This document shows positions 8,917 to 16,803 of a DNA stretch of 64,000 nucleotides, piece by piece. The translations under genes and the position numbers were made by a program. The first letter of the stretch is position 1. Every line of letters begins with the position of its first letter. The stretch spans positions 62,001 to 126,000 of the forward strand of contig VXZQ01000005.1 of assembly GCA_009845425.1 (NCBI GenBank), written 5' to 3'. A model generated the notes under the pieces. That model did not search any database. It was not told the DNA's origin and saw only the letters and a list, made by a program, of their open reading frames with translations. This stretch comes from Holophagales bacterium. Its GTDB lineage: Bacteria; Acidobacteriota; Thermoanaerobaculia; Multivoradales; Multivoraceae.

Positions 8917-9417
8917 TCAGTCGTCCGAGTCCTCGTTCGCCGTGGCCTGGCCGAGTTCGAACGTCGTCGTCGAGGCGATGAGCCACTGCATATCGAGCCC
9001 CGCGGTGCGGTGGACCGAGTACTCGGCGACGCGCGGGTCGCCGATGATGCGGAGGAACTCGGCCCGCGAGGGGTACTCCATCAGGGCGATCGCGTGGAAG
9101 TACTCGTCCGTGTCGCCGATCACCAGCGAATCGACCCGGCCGGACCAGATCAAACGGGCGCCCTGCGAGGTGACCCACTGGACCATCTGGGCGCCATACC
9201 TGCCGTAGGCCTGTTCGCCCGTGAGGCCTTCGTCGGGGGCGTCGGCCTCCTTCTTGAACCGCAGCAGGTTGACCATGACGACCGGTTCCTCCGCTGGTCC
9301 CTCCAGGAGTTCCTCGATCTGTTCGGGTTCGGGTGTGATCTGGGCCATGGCGCCTCCAGCGGCCAGCAAGGCCGCGGTGAGTGTGATGAACGTAGCGGCG
9401 GAAAGGGGTCGGATCAT
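8917..9417 (-). CDS. exported DUF1330-like (ferredoxin-fold) protein
   Basis: The ATG at 9417 follows AAGGAG by 6 nt and starts a 166-residue protein with a clear signal peptide ending in AMAQ. The body has the dimeric alpha/beta barrel pattern of DUF1330/NIPSNAP-type proteins: VVMVNLLRFK, then GARLIWSGRVDSLVIGD, then FHAIALMEYPSRAEFLRI. Such domains bind small molecules or act as monooxygenase-like folds. A secreted version within a PQQ operon is uncommon, and its ligand is unknown. Confidence 0.75.
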   Translation of the reverse strand: MIRPLSAATFITLTAALLAAGGAMAQITPEPEQIEELLEGPAEEPVVMVNLLRFKKEADAPDEGLTGEQAYGRYGAQMVQWVTSQGARLIWSGRVDSLVIGDTDEYFHAIALMEYPSRAEFLRIIGDPRVAEYSVHRTAGLDMQWLIASTTTFELGQATANEDSDD

Positions 9418-9440
9418 GACGGGCTCCTTCTGGTGGGACG

Positions 9441-10709
9441 TCAGGCGGGCGCGCGCACCGCCATGGGCTGGAACTTCATGTAGGTGAGAGATCGCCACAG
9501 CCACTCGAGCGGCCCGAAGCGGAAGCGGGCGAGCCACCACGGCGACCAGATCAGTTGCGCTGTCCAGATCGCGACCACGATGCCGAACTGGCCCAGGCGG
9601 CCGACCTGCTCGAACTGGCCGAGGCCGTGGCCGTAGAAGATGAGCGTGCAGATGACACTCTGGCTGATGTAGTTCGACAGCGCCATCCGGCCCGCGGCCT
9701 GGAGCCGGCGCTGGAGGCCGGGCAGCCAGCCGTGCAGAACGGCCAGCATGACGAGTGCGACGTAGCCGAGAAAGACGATCGTCGCTCCGACGAGGTTGAA
9801 GACCATCCCCTGGAACATGGAGTGCTCGAAGGCGAAGCCGTGCCGCGTGTTGAACACGACGCCGAGGATGACGATCGGCAGGCCGGCGCCGAAGCCGAAG
9901 GCCAGAAGGCGCCGGTAGAACGTCGGCGAGCGGCGGGCGGAGAACACGCCGAGTTTGTACAGGCCCATGCCCACGAGCATCAGGCCGCCGCTGCGCCAGA
10001 AGAACAGCACGAGGAAGACGAAGATCTCCGCGCCCAGGGCCGTGGCGCTCCGGTGCGGAAGCTGAGTGAACCAGCTTCCACGGTAGGTAGCGATCTCGGC
10101 CTCGATGGCGGCCGCCGCCGGCGCCCAGTCGCCGGCGAACTGGGCCTGGGCTTCGGCAGGCATGGAGGGTATCGACATGCCGGTCAGCAGAAAGAAACCC
10201 GCCGGCACGGCGGTCATCGCGAAGCCGCCGATCAGCAGCTTCGTCGGGCTCAGGTTGCGCAGGCTGTAGAGCAGGAAACCGCACAGGGCGTAGGGGACCA
10301 GGATGTCGCCGTACCAGATCAGGTGGGCGTGGGCGAGGCCGATGAGCAGCAGCCAGAACTGCCGGCGGTAGTGAACGCCCGTCGCCGAGCCGCCTCGGGC
10401 GGCGGCCCGCTCGGCCATCAGCGCCATCCCGGCGCCGAACAGGGCGGAGAAGATGGAGATGAACTTCATGTCGAAGAACAGGTGCGCGAAGAGCCAGGCC
10501 CAGTAGCCCGCGCCGGTGCCCCAGTCGTTGGCGGCCGGGTTCAGATACGCCGCCTCGATCATCGAGTAGCTCTGGACGTTCATCGCCAGGATGCCGAGCA
10601 CGGCAAAGCCCCGCAGCACGTCGAGCGCCGCGATGCGCTCGCCGGAGCGGACGGGCGTCGCCCTGGACGGGACGGCGGTTTCGGCGGCGAGCGAGTCGGT
10701 GGCTGACAT
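9441..10709 (-). CDS. DUF418 family membrane protein, YeiB-like
   Basis: This 422-residue polytopic protein has the family start signature RIAALDVLRGFAVLGILAMNV. The C-terminal DUF418 block ends GPLEWLWRSLTYMKFQPM. Roughly ten hydrophobic helices are visible. YeiB/DUF418 proteins are related to acyltransferase-3-like membrane proteins. Their function is poorly known, with transport or membrane acyl transfer suggested. It lies 23 nt before the DUF1330 gene and 17 nt after the hydrolase gene, so it is co-transcribed. Confidence 0.85.
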   Translation of the reverse strand: MSATDSLAAETAVPSRATPVRSGERIAALDVLRGFAVLGILAMNVQSYSMIEAAYLNPAANDWGTGAGYWAWLFAHLFFDMKFISIFSALFGAGMALMAERAAARGGSATGVHYRRQFWLLLIGLAHAHLIWYGDILVPYALCGFLLYSLRNLSPTKLLIGGFAMTAVPAGFFLLTGMSIPSMPAEAQAQFAGDWAPAAAAIEAEIATYRGSWFTQLPHRSATALGAEIFVFLVLFFWRSGGLMLVGMGLYKLGVFSARRSPTFYRRLLAFGFGAGLPIVILGVVFNTRHGFAFEHSMFQGMVFNLVGATIVFLGYVALVMLAVLHGWLPGLQRRLQAAGRMALSNYISQSVICTLIFYGHGLGQFEQVGRLGQFGIVVAIWTAQLIWSPWWLARFRFGPLEWLWRSLTYMKFQPMAVRAPA

Positions 10710-10726
10710 GGGGCTCGGCTCCTGCG

Positions 10727-11632
10727 TCAGTCGGCGAGAAAGGCGCGCGCCACGGCGACGAACTCGTCGAGCTGGTCGTGATGGACCCAGTGGCCGGCGC
10801 CTTCGAAGTTGCGAAGCTCCGCGCTTTGGAACGCTTCGATGCGGCCGTCCTCGACCGGGTCGCTGGCCCAGCTCTCCGTGCCGCGGACCAACAACGTGGG
10901 GCAGGTGATCCGGCCCCAGATGCTGCGCAGTTCCTCCTCGTCGTAGCGGTAGGGCGGGAAGGAGCGGACGTAGTTGTCGAACTTCCAGGTGTACGTGCCG
11001 TCTTCATTGCGCGCCATGCCGTTGACGGTCAGGTGGCGCGCCTGCTCGGGGCTCAGGAAGCTGTTCACCTCCTGCATCCGCTCGGCCGCGGCGTCGAGTG
11101 ATGGGTAGCGCCGCGGTTGCCGCCCCGCGAGCTTCTGCATGCTGCCGACCCAGCCCCGCATGCGCTCGTCGACCGCCGCGTTGACCCGATCGGCGAGGAT
11201 GCGGGGTGGCGGCCCCATGCCCTCGATCGCCACCAGCTTGTGGACGTTCCCGGGGTAGAAGCCGGTGTAGTGCAGCGCGATGTTCGCGCCCAGCGAGTGA
11301 GCCACGATCCGCACCGGGAAGCGGTCCAGTGCTTCCAGCAGCTGCGCGATGTCGAGGACGAAGTCGGTGATCGCGTACATGCCGCCGATCGCCCATTCGC
11401 TGTCGCCGTGACCGCGAAGATCCGGCGCCACGATGTGGTAGTCATGGCGAAGCGCGTTCGCCACCCAGTCCCAGTTGTGGGCGTGGTCGCGACCGCCGTG
11501 GATCAGCACCAGGGGCGGCTTCTCTTCGTTGCCCCAGTTCAGGTAGTGAAGCCGCAGTCGCTGCGAGATGTAGAACTGGGAGGACGGGCCGACGATGTCC
11601 CGGAAGCGACTGTCGCTGAAGGCGGTGCTCAC
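10727..11632 (-). CDS. alpha/beta hydrolase
   Basis: This 301-residue cytoplasmic hydrolase has an oxyanion HGG at residues 45-47 and its nucleophile Ser113 in AHSLGA. A plausible acid lies in the SWASDPVEDG segment, and the catalytic His is in GAGHWVHHD at about residue 281. The family includes haloalkane dehalogenase-like, epoxide hydrolase and esterase members, so the substrate cannot be assigned. GTG at 11632 overlaps the stop of the upstream gene as GTGA, which implies translational coupling. Confidence 0.85.
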   Translation of the reverse strand: MSTAFSDSRFRDIVGPSSQFYISQRLRLHYLNWGNEEKPPLVLIHGGRDHAHNWDWVANALRHDYHIVAPDLRGHGDSEWAIGGMYAITDFVLDIAQLLEALDRFPVRIVAHSLGANIALHYTGFYPGNVHKLVAIEGMGPPPRILADRVNAAVDERMRGWVGSMQKLAGRQPRRYPSLDAAAERMQEVNSFLSPEQARHLTVNGMARNEDGTYTWKFDNYVRSFPPYRYDEEELRSIWGRITCPTLLVRGTESWASDPVEDGRIEAFQSAELRNFEGAGHWVHHDQLDEFVAVARAFLAD

Positions 11633-12240
11633 CGGTTGGCGTCAGGGCGGGGTGGGTTGATCATGATGTGTGCACCAGCGGTGCCGGGGAACATCAGCCA
11701 GGGCGCGCCCGGAACCGGACTGGTCGTCAGACCGGTCGACTCGGGCGTTGCGTAAGGCGTGTAGATCACCCAGCGCAGGTAGGCGTCATTCACCTCGCCG
11801 GTCGCGGCGTCGAAGCTGCTGCCATGGAGCACGTAGAGGGTGCGCGGCTCGCGCGGCATGGCCAGCTTGCCCTCCGCGATCTCCCGTTCGCGAATGTCGA
11901 TTCGTTCCTGGCCTTCGATGCCCTGGGCCGTCAGTTCACGGCCGCGGGCCATGAAGGGCTCCAGCGACTCGTGGTAGCAGGCGACGCTCCACTGCGCGCT
12001 GTCCGGTTGGGCAGCCAGGCAGACGAGGTCGTTGCTGCCGGCTCGAAGTTCGACCACCTTGCCGTCGGCGGTCCAGCCGAGAACCCGCGCGCCGTCCCGA
12101 CGGTCTTCCGGCGCCGCCTGGATTGCGGCGGCAAGCTGAGCCTCGGCATCGCCGGGTTCCGCCGCCGGTGAGGCCGCGGCCAGACAACCCAGCGCGAGCG
12201 CGGCGATCGTTGCTTTCGATGTCCTCGTCCTGACGTGCAC
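11629..12240 (-). CDS. secreted hypothetical protein
   Basis: This is the first gene of the nine-gene minus-strand operon and codes for 203 residues. GTG at 12240 is preceded by GGAGG at good spacing. Residues 1 to about 27 form a signal peptide ending SPAAEPG. The mature protein has two Cys (LVCLAA and VACYHES) and a C-terminal half rich in aromatic and Pro residues (YLRWVIYTPYATPESTG). I do not recognise a family. Operon position suggests a periplasmic accessory of the PQQ system, but nothing in the sequence proves that. Confidence 0.7.
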   Translation of the reverse strand: MHVRTRTSKATIAALALGCLAAASPAAEPGDAEAQLAAAIQAAPEDRRDGARVLGWTADGKVVELRAGSNDLVCLAAQPDSAQWSVACYHESLEPFMARGRELTAQGIEGQERIDIREREIAEGKLAMPREPRTLYVLHGSSFDAATGEVNDAYLRWVIYTPYATPESTGLTTSPVPGAPWLMFPGTAGAHIMINPPRPDANR

Positions 12241-12353
12241 TTCGTTCCTCCTGTCTCCACCGCGACCTGCGCGCGGGCCGGGAGAGCGTATCGCGGGGCG
12301 GGTCGGCGAGTCCGCTAACCTCCGGGCGTTTTCATCTCAGGGGGAGCACAGCG
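12241..12353. promoter_or_regulatory. divergent promoter region between the PQQ operon and the GST gene
   Basis: These 113 bp separate divergent genes. On the minus strand TACGCT (12285-12290) lies 44 nt before the GTG of the operon's first gene. On the plus strand TAACCT (12315-12320) lies 33 nt before the GST start, which has its own GGGGGAG ribosome site. No convincing -35 hexamer or operator repeat is visible for either. Confidence 0.35.
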
Positions 12354-13088
12354 ATGATCGATCTGCACTACTGGCCGACGCCGAACGGCAAGAAAGTCAC
12401 GATCCTGCTCGAGGAGTGCGGGTTGCCCTACCGCATCGTGCCCTGCCGGATCGGCTTCGGCGACCAGTTCAAGGAGGACTTCCTCAGGATCTCGCCGAAC
12501 AACCGGATGCCTGCGATGGTCGATCACGAGCCGGCCGACGGCGGCGAACCGATCGCGCTCTTCGAGTCCGGCGCGATCATGATGTACATCGCAGAGAAGG
12601 CCGGCCAGTTCTACCCTCAGGATCTCCGGGCCCGCCACGACGTGAACCAGTGGCTCATCTGGCAGATGGCGAACCAGGGGCCGAAGTCCGGCGAGTGCGG
12701 TCATTTCCGTCGTCTGCGCGACACGGAAGGCGACCAGAGCTACGCGGTGCGCCGCTTCACCGACGAAGTGAACCGCCTCTACGGCGTGATGAACAACCGC
12801 CTCTACGATCGCCGCTACCTGATCGGCGACGAGTACACGATCGCCGACATGATCTGCTACCCGTGGACGGTTCGCTGGAAGGACCAGCAGCAGGACATCG
12901 AGGAGTTCCCGTACTTCAAGCGTTGGTTCGAGGAAGTCGGCGCTCGTCCGGCGGTCCAGCGCGGCATGGACGTCTCGAGCGGCGAAGCGATCGACTACGC
13001 CAACCTCTCCGCCGAAGAACGCGAACGCCTGAAGAAGCTGCTCTACAACCAGCGCGCCCGGCCGGCGCCGGAGGGCGGCCTGCTGTAG
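12354..13088 (+). CDS. glutathione S-transferase-like disulfide-bond oxidoreductase, YfcG/YghU type
   Basis: This 244-residue protein has a thioredoxin-like N-terminal domain with YWPTPNGKK, SPNNRMPAMVDHEPADGG and LFESGAIMMYIAEK. These are the diagnostic blocks of the Nu-class GST YfcG. Thr9 and Asn11 occupy the positions that contact the glutathione sulfur in YfcG, which lacks the usual Tyr, Ser or Cys. The C-terminal all-alpha domain carries DRRYLIGDEYTIADMI. The expected activity is reduction of disulfides with glutathione. It is monocistronic and followed by repeat element A. Confidence 0.88.
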   Translation: MIDLHYWPTPNGKKVTILLEECGLPYRIVPCRIGFGDQFKEDFLRISPNNRMPAMVDHEPADGGEPIALFESGAIMMYIAEKAGQFYPQDLRARHDVNQWLIWQMANQGPKSGECGHFRRLRDTEGDQSYAVRRFTDEVNRLYGVMNNRLYDRRYLIGDEYTIADMICYPWTVRWKDQQQDIEEFPYFKRWFEEVGARPAVQRGMDVSSGEAIDYANLSAEERERLKKLLYNQRARPAPEGGLL

Positions 13089-13113
13089 CGGCGAGGCTGC
13101 GTCGGACGCACCC

Positions 13114-13291
13114 GCCCGCGACGGAGCCGGAGGGGTCAGCTCCCAGGTGACGCTCACGCCTGCGGAGATATGGGAGGTGTTGCGCTCGCTCCGCTTCACT
13201 CGCTCCGGTTGGGCGTCGCTTAGGGGCAGGTCGTCGGGAGTCGCTCGTTCAGAGGCACCTGGGAGCTGACCCCTCCGGCCCCGTCGCGGGC
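13114..13291. repeat. element A of a 176-178 bp inverted-repeat family
   Basis: Left arm 13114-13149 and right arm 13256-13291 are inverted copies of 36 bp with a single mismatch. They enclose a 106-bp core. The arm begins GCCCGCGACGG and ends GGGGTCAGCTCCCAGGTG. Outside the arms the flanks are CACCC on the left and TGGAGG on the right, as in the sister elements. The core holds CGCTCCGGTTGGGCGTC (13201-13217), identical in element C. It lies between convergent genes and has no T-tract, no coding frame and no clear target-site duplication. Confidence 0.85.
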
Positions 13292-13324
13292 TGGAGGTTG
13301 AGCGATGCGCTCCAAACTGGGTGC

Positions 13325-13373
13325 GCCGGCGTCCTCGCCGGCCTCTGGAGGATCGCGCGAGGCGCTAGCCTCG
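13325..13373 (-). terminator. two GC-rich hairpins at the 3' end of the sulfotransferase gene
   Basis: GCCGGCG-TCCT-CGCCGGC (13325-13342) and CGAGGC-GCTA-GCCTCG (13358-13373) are perfect stem-loops around the sulfotransferase stop codon, and the second spans it. Neither has a U-tract on either strand, so intrinsic termination is doubtful. They may stabilise the 3' end or be REP-like sequences. Confidence 0.35.
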
Positions 13374-14279
13374 CTCCCTAGCGCAGTTGCTGCGCAGCTC
13401 TTCGTAGGAACTGTGACCCGTGGCCGGCTCCACGATGCGTTTCCACTCTCTGTCCCATGTGTCCAGAACCTCCTGCGGCACTTCACGGGAGCCTTCGCCA
13501 GACTTGCCCTTGCGGACCTTCGAAGTCGTGCCGGAGGCTGGGAGGCCGCAGGCGGCGTTGCGGGCGTTGCGAACCAGATGATCGTCGAACTTCGAGCCGT
13601 GTTCGCGCATGAAGTCGATCGACGCCTGACGGATCGCGATCTCGATGTTGGGGTGTTTCGGATCGAGGCCGAGGAAGGCGGCGACGCGGGCGGTGGCGGC
13701 GGGGAGGTCGGCGACGATGTCCTCGAAGCAGAGCCAGAGGGTGTCCGGGTCGAGGCGCTCCGGCCACCAGGACACGAGGTGTTCCCAGTAGCGGCCGCTG
13801 CGGGTGCCGTGGAACACGAAGTCGAGGGCGAAGTCGCGGATCGAGACGGTGCCGGGCTCGAAGACCCAGCCGCTGAAGAAGTGGAAGAAGGAGACGAGCG
13901 AATCGACCGGGTCGCGCACGACGAAGATGTTGCGCCCGTTCTTCGGTGCCAGATCGCGGCTCAGGTGGGTTTTGAACGCCTGGGGCTCGGCCCGCTGGGG
14001 TGCGTCGAGGTCGAGGCCGACGTCGTGGGCGACTTCGATCCAGGGGACGACTTCCGTGATCTCGTCGAAGTCCATGTCGCCGCCGGTGCGGAGTCCGTGG
14101 ACGATCTGTTGCATCAGGGTCGTGCCGGCCTTGGGGTAGGTGGCGATCAGGACGTCGCTGGGCCGCAGACTGAAGTCGAGACCGCGCCGTACTCCTTCTC
14201 GTGTGGCGAAGCCGGCCATGCGCTGCTTGATGCCGTCGACGGTGGTAGCCCGGCGCGGCGTCGCGTCGCTGTCGGTCAT
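13365..14279 (-). CDS. sulfotransferase family protein
   Basis: This 304-residue PAPS-dependent sulfotransferase shows the 5'-phosphosulfate loop YPKAGTT at residues 48-54 and a catalytic His candidate in FKTHLS (about 105). The 3'-phosphate site VVRDPVDSLVSFF has Arg122 and Ser130. These match the cytosolic sulfotransferase fold that sulfates hydroxyl groups on small molecules. ATG at 14279 overlaps the exonuclease stop as ATGA, so it is translated in an operon with that gene and a GNAT gene. The acceptor is unknown. Confidence 0.88.
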   Translation of the reverse strand: MTDSDATPRRATTVDGIKQRMAGFATREGVRRGLDFSLRPSDVLIATYPKAGTTLMQQIVHGLRTGGDMDFDEITEVVPWIEVAHDVGLDLDAPQRAEPQAFKTHLSRDLAPKNGRNIFVVRDPVDSLVSFFHFFSGWVFEPGTVSIRDFALDFVFHGTRSGRYWEHLVSWWPERLDPDTLWLCFEDIVADLPAATARVAAFLGLDPKHPNIEIAIRQASIDFMREHGSKFDDHLVRNARNAACGLPASGTTSKVRKGKSGEGSREVPQEVLDTWDREWKRIVEPATGHSSYEELRSNCARERG

Positions 14280-15085
14280 CCGAGTACCTCGGCCGACAGG
14301 TCGACGCCGACCGGGCAGTGGTCCGAGCCGGTCACGTGGGTCAGGATGAAGGCCCGTTCAACGAAGCGCATCGCGGCCTCCGAGGTGAGCACGAGGTCGA
14401 TCCGCCAGCCGACGTTGCGCTCGCGCGCGTTGAAGGCCTGCTTCCACCAGCTATAGCGCACGGTGTCGGGGTGCAGGGTCCGGAAGGTGTCGATCCAGCC
14501 GGCGTCGAGCCAGCGCTGGAGTTCGTCGCGTTCCTCCGGCAGGAAGCCGGAGTTTCTGACGTTGTCCTTCGGACGCGCCAGGTCGATCGGCTGCGGCGCC
14601 GTGTTGAAGTCGCCCATGACCAGGACGCGATAGCCGGCCGCGCGCGCCTGGTCGAGCTGGTCGAACAGGGCGCGGTAGAAGTCCAGCTTGTACGGCACCC
14701 GGCTGTTGTCTCGCTTGCTGCCGCTGCCCTTCGGGAAGTAGACGTTCGCCACCAGCAGTTGACCGAACAGGGCGAGCTGGAGGCGGCCCTCTGCGTCGAA
14801 GCGATGCTCGCCGAGCGAGGTGCGGACCCAGGCCGGCTCCAGGCGGGAGTAGAGGCCTACGCCGGAGTAGCCTGGGCGCTCGGCGCTCGAGAAGGAGGTG
14901 TGCCAGCGCGTGGGCCGGCGAAGCTCCGGCGCCAGTTGCTCGGCGCGGGCCTTCGTTTCCTGCAGGCCGACGATCTGAGCCCGACTCTTTCCCAGCCAGT
15001 CGAGAAAGCCCTTGCGCCCGGCGGCGCGCAAGCCGTTCACGTTCCAGGAGACGATGCGCAGACGGCGCCGCTGTCGGGGACTCAG
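14276..15085 (-). CDS. xth: exodeoxyribonuclease III / AP endonuclease, non-standard start
   Basis: This is an exonuclease-endonuclease-phosphatase fold enzyme acting at abasic sites and 3' ends. The catalytic signature includes RIVSWNVNGLRA, LQETKA, MGDFNTAP and GSDHCPVGV. The metal-binding Asn of WNVNG is encoded upstream of the first ATG or GTG in frame (GTG at 15040), so the true start must be non-standard. A CTG at 15085 overlaps the TGA of the upstream GNAT gene (CTGA). A CTG at 15061 would give the family-typical MRIVSWNVNG. I report the coupled start; the difference is eight residues. Confidence 0.85.
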   Translation of the reverse strand: MSPRQRRRLRIVSWNVNGLRAAGRKGFLDWLGKSRAQIVGLQETKARAEQLAPELRRPTRWHTSFSSAERPGYSGVGLYSRLEPAWVRTSLGEHRFDAEGRLQLALFGQLLVANVYFPKGSGSKRDNSRVPYKLDFYRALFDQLDQARAAGYRVLVMGDFNTAPQPIDLARPKDNVRNSGFLPEERDELQRWLDAGWIDTFRTLHPDTVRYSWWKQAFNARERNVGWRIDLVLTSEAAMRFVERAFILTHVTGSDHCPVGVDLSAEVLG

Positions 15086-15639
15086 GCGCGGCTCCGCTTC
15101 CCGGCGCCCAGGTCGTAGGACATGATCATCATGTCGCGGGTGCGTCCGGAGCGGTCGATGACCCAGTCGGTGAGCAGGGCCTCGGGTGAGAACCCGAGCC
15201 GCTCGAACACCCGCCGCGCGCCGATCTGCTCACGTGTCATCTGCGCGACCAGCTTGAGCAGGCCCAGCTCTCTGGCCGTCTCGAACACGCGCTCGGTCAG
15301 CACGTGACCGAGCCCGCAGCGGCGGTGGGCCTCGGCGATGATCACGCGGATCTCGCCGAGGTGACTCATCCACTGCAGGCCGCGGAGGTTCAGGCTGCCG
15401 TAGCCGACGAGCTCGCCCTGATAGTGGGCCAGGGTAGTGAAGCGGCTGCCGGTGTCGGCGTCGTGGATCCATCCCTCCACCACGTCCGGATCGGTCAGGT
15501 CCGAGCGCAGGAACTGGAGGTCGATCTCGGGCAGGGCGCTGGCGAGCGAGACGATGTCGTCCCGGTCGGCCGGGCGCAGGCGGCGCAGGTCGTAGGTGCG
15601 ATCGCCGCACTGGACCTGGTCGACGGATTGGGTGCTCAC
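15082..15639 (-). CDS. GNAT family N-acetyltransferase
   Basis: This is a protein of about 185 residues. The acetyl-CoA binding motif lies in IAEAHRRCGLGHVLTERVFETA, of the R-x-x-G-x-G/A type (here RRCGLG). It is followed by MTREQIGARRVFERLGF, the usual beta-bulge region. The chosen start is GTG at 15639 (MSTQSVDQ). An alternative TTG at 15654 lies 8 nt after a -10-like TAGCTT (15663-15668) and would add five residues. It is the first gene of a GNAT, exonuclease III and sulfotransferase operon. The substrate is unknown. Confidence 0.82.
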   Translation of the reverse strand: MSTQSVDQVQCGDRTYDLRRLRPADRDDIVSLASALPEIDLQFLRSDLTDPDVVEGWIHDADTGSRFTTLAHYQGELVGYGSLNLRGLQWMSHLGEIRVIIAEAHRRCGLGHVLTERVFETARELGLLKLVAQMTREQIGARRVFERLGFSPEALLTDWVIDRSGRTRDMMIMSYDLGAGKRSRA

Positions 15640-15723
15640 GGGCCGCTCGGTCAAACGCCATAAAGCTAGCAGGTCCGCCGTCGGGTATCGTCGCGCCCGA
15701 AACGAACAGGGGAGGCGGGAGAT

Positions 15724-16797
15724 ATGGCTCCGATACCGAAGGGCGGAACGGTCGCGGTCACCGGCAGCGCCGGCTTTGTCGGTGGCTGGACGGTCCGGCT
15801 GCTGCTGGACAAGGGCTACCGGGTGCGTGCATGCGTGCGCGACGCCAACGACCCCGGGAAGACGACCTTCCTGCGGGAGATGCCGGGCTACGCTTCGGGT
15901 CGGCTCACGATCCACTCGGCGAACCTGGACGAGGCGGGCTGCTTCGACGAGATCTTCGCTGGCTGCCACGGTGTCGCCCACATCGCGCACGTCAGCGACT
16001 ACAACGACTTCGACTACGTGAAGAGCGTTTGCGACCACATCGTCGCGAGTATCGAAGAGTCGGGCTCGGTGACCCGCGTGGTCGTCACTTCGAGCATCGC
16101 CGCCGTGATCATGGAGGCCGACATCTACGAGTTCGTCCGGCGGCCCGTCCTGTACGAGGACCGCTATCCCGACGAGTCGAATCCGAAGCGGACGCCGGAG
16201 CGCGGCCACGGCTATTCGATGAGCAAGATCTACGCTCAGCAGGCGTTCACCAGGGCCGCGGAGAAGAGCGGGCGCTGGGACGCGATCACCTGCTGCCCGG
16301 GCGACAATGTCGGCCCCATCCTGTCGGCGCACCAGAAGGAGAAGGGGCCCTGGCAGCACAACATCGAGTTGATGCTGTTGGGCGAGTGCAAGCAGACCCA
16401 GGCCTACCGGCCGTGGATGACGGTCGACGTCCGCGATGATGCCGAGTGCCACATCCGCCTGCTCGAGAGCATCAGCGTGAAGAACGGCGAACGCTTCATC
16501 GCCTGGTCGGCGGACGCGGTACCGGTGGAGGAGATCAACGCCGGCATCGACCGGCTGCTGCCGGAACTCCGTCATGACACGCCCGCGGTCACCGAGATCC
16601 ACCCCGAGCACATACAGAAGCGTGAGGAGGAACTGCGCGGCATCTGGGCCGGCGTCGAGCTGCGCAACGACCGGATGCGGACCGCGACGGGTGTCGCGTT
16701 CCGTCCCTTCGACGAGTCACTGCGCGACTGCGTGGAGTCCCTGATCACCGTGGCCAAGGTCGAGCCGAAGCGGCGACCGGAGCCGGAGGGCGACTGA
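15724..16797 (+). CDS. NAD(P)-dependent epimerase/dehydratase (extended SDR)
   Basis: This 357-residue extended short-chain dehydrogenase has a Rossmann TGSAGFVGG near residue 14 and catalytic Ser/Tyr/Lys in VVTSSIAAV and YSMSK. The overall layout is like dihydroflavonol 4-reductase or aldehyde-reductase relatives. GGGGAGG precedes the ATG, and a -10-like TATCGT lies about 30 nt upstream in the 84-nt gap shared with the divergent GNAT operon. Repeat element B starts 6 bp after its stop codon. Substrate not inferable. Confidence 0.85.
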   Translation: MAPIPKGGTVAVTGSAGFVGGWTVRLLLDKGYRVRACVRDANDPGKTTFLREMPGYASGRLTIHSANLDEAGCFDEIFAGCHGVAHIAHVSDYNDFDYVKSVCDHIVASIEESGSVTRVVVTSSIAAVIMEADIYEFVRRPVLYEDRYPDESNPKRTPERGHGYSMSKIYAQQAFTRAAEKSGRWDAITCCPGDNVGPILSAHQKEKGPWQHNIELMLLGECKQTQAYRPWMTVDVRDDAECHIRLLESISVKNGERFIAWSADAVPVEEINAGIDRLLPELRHDTPAVTEIHPEHIQKREEELRGIWAGVELRNDRMRTATGVAFRPFDESLRDCVESLITVAKVEPKRRPEPEGD

Positions 16798-16803
16798 ACA
16801 CCC

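Noticed and set aside
8846..9178. N-terminal extension of the monohaem cytochrome
   Set aside because: It overlaps the DUF1330 coding region out of frame. ATG at 8845 with GGAGAT starts a standard signal peptide.
9418..11007. Long frame joining upstream sequence to the DUF1330 gene
   Set aside because: The upstream part is a shadow of the DUF418 and hydrolase genes. ATG at 9417 has AAGGAG and a clean signal peptide.
13114..13291. Inverted-repeat elements as intrinsic terminators
   Set aside because: There is no T-tract on either side. The loops are over 100 nt, and the copies occur between convergent, tandem and divergent genes alike.
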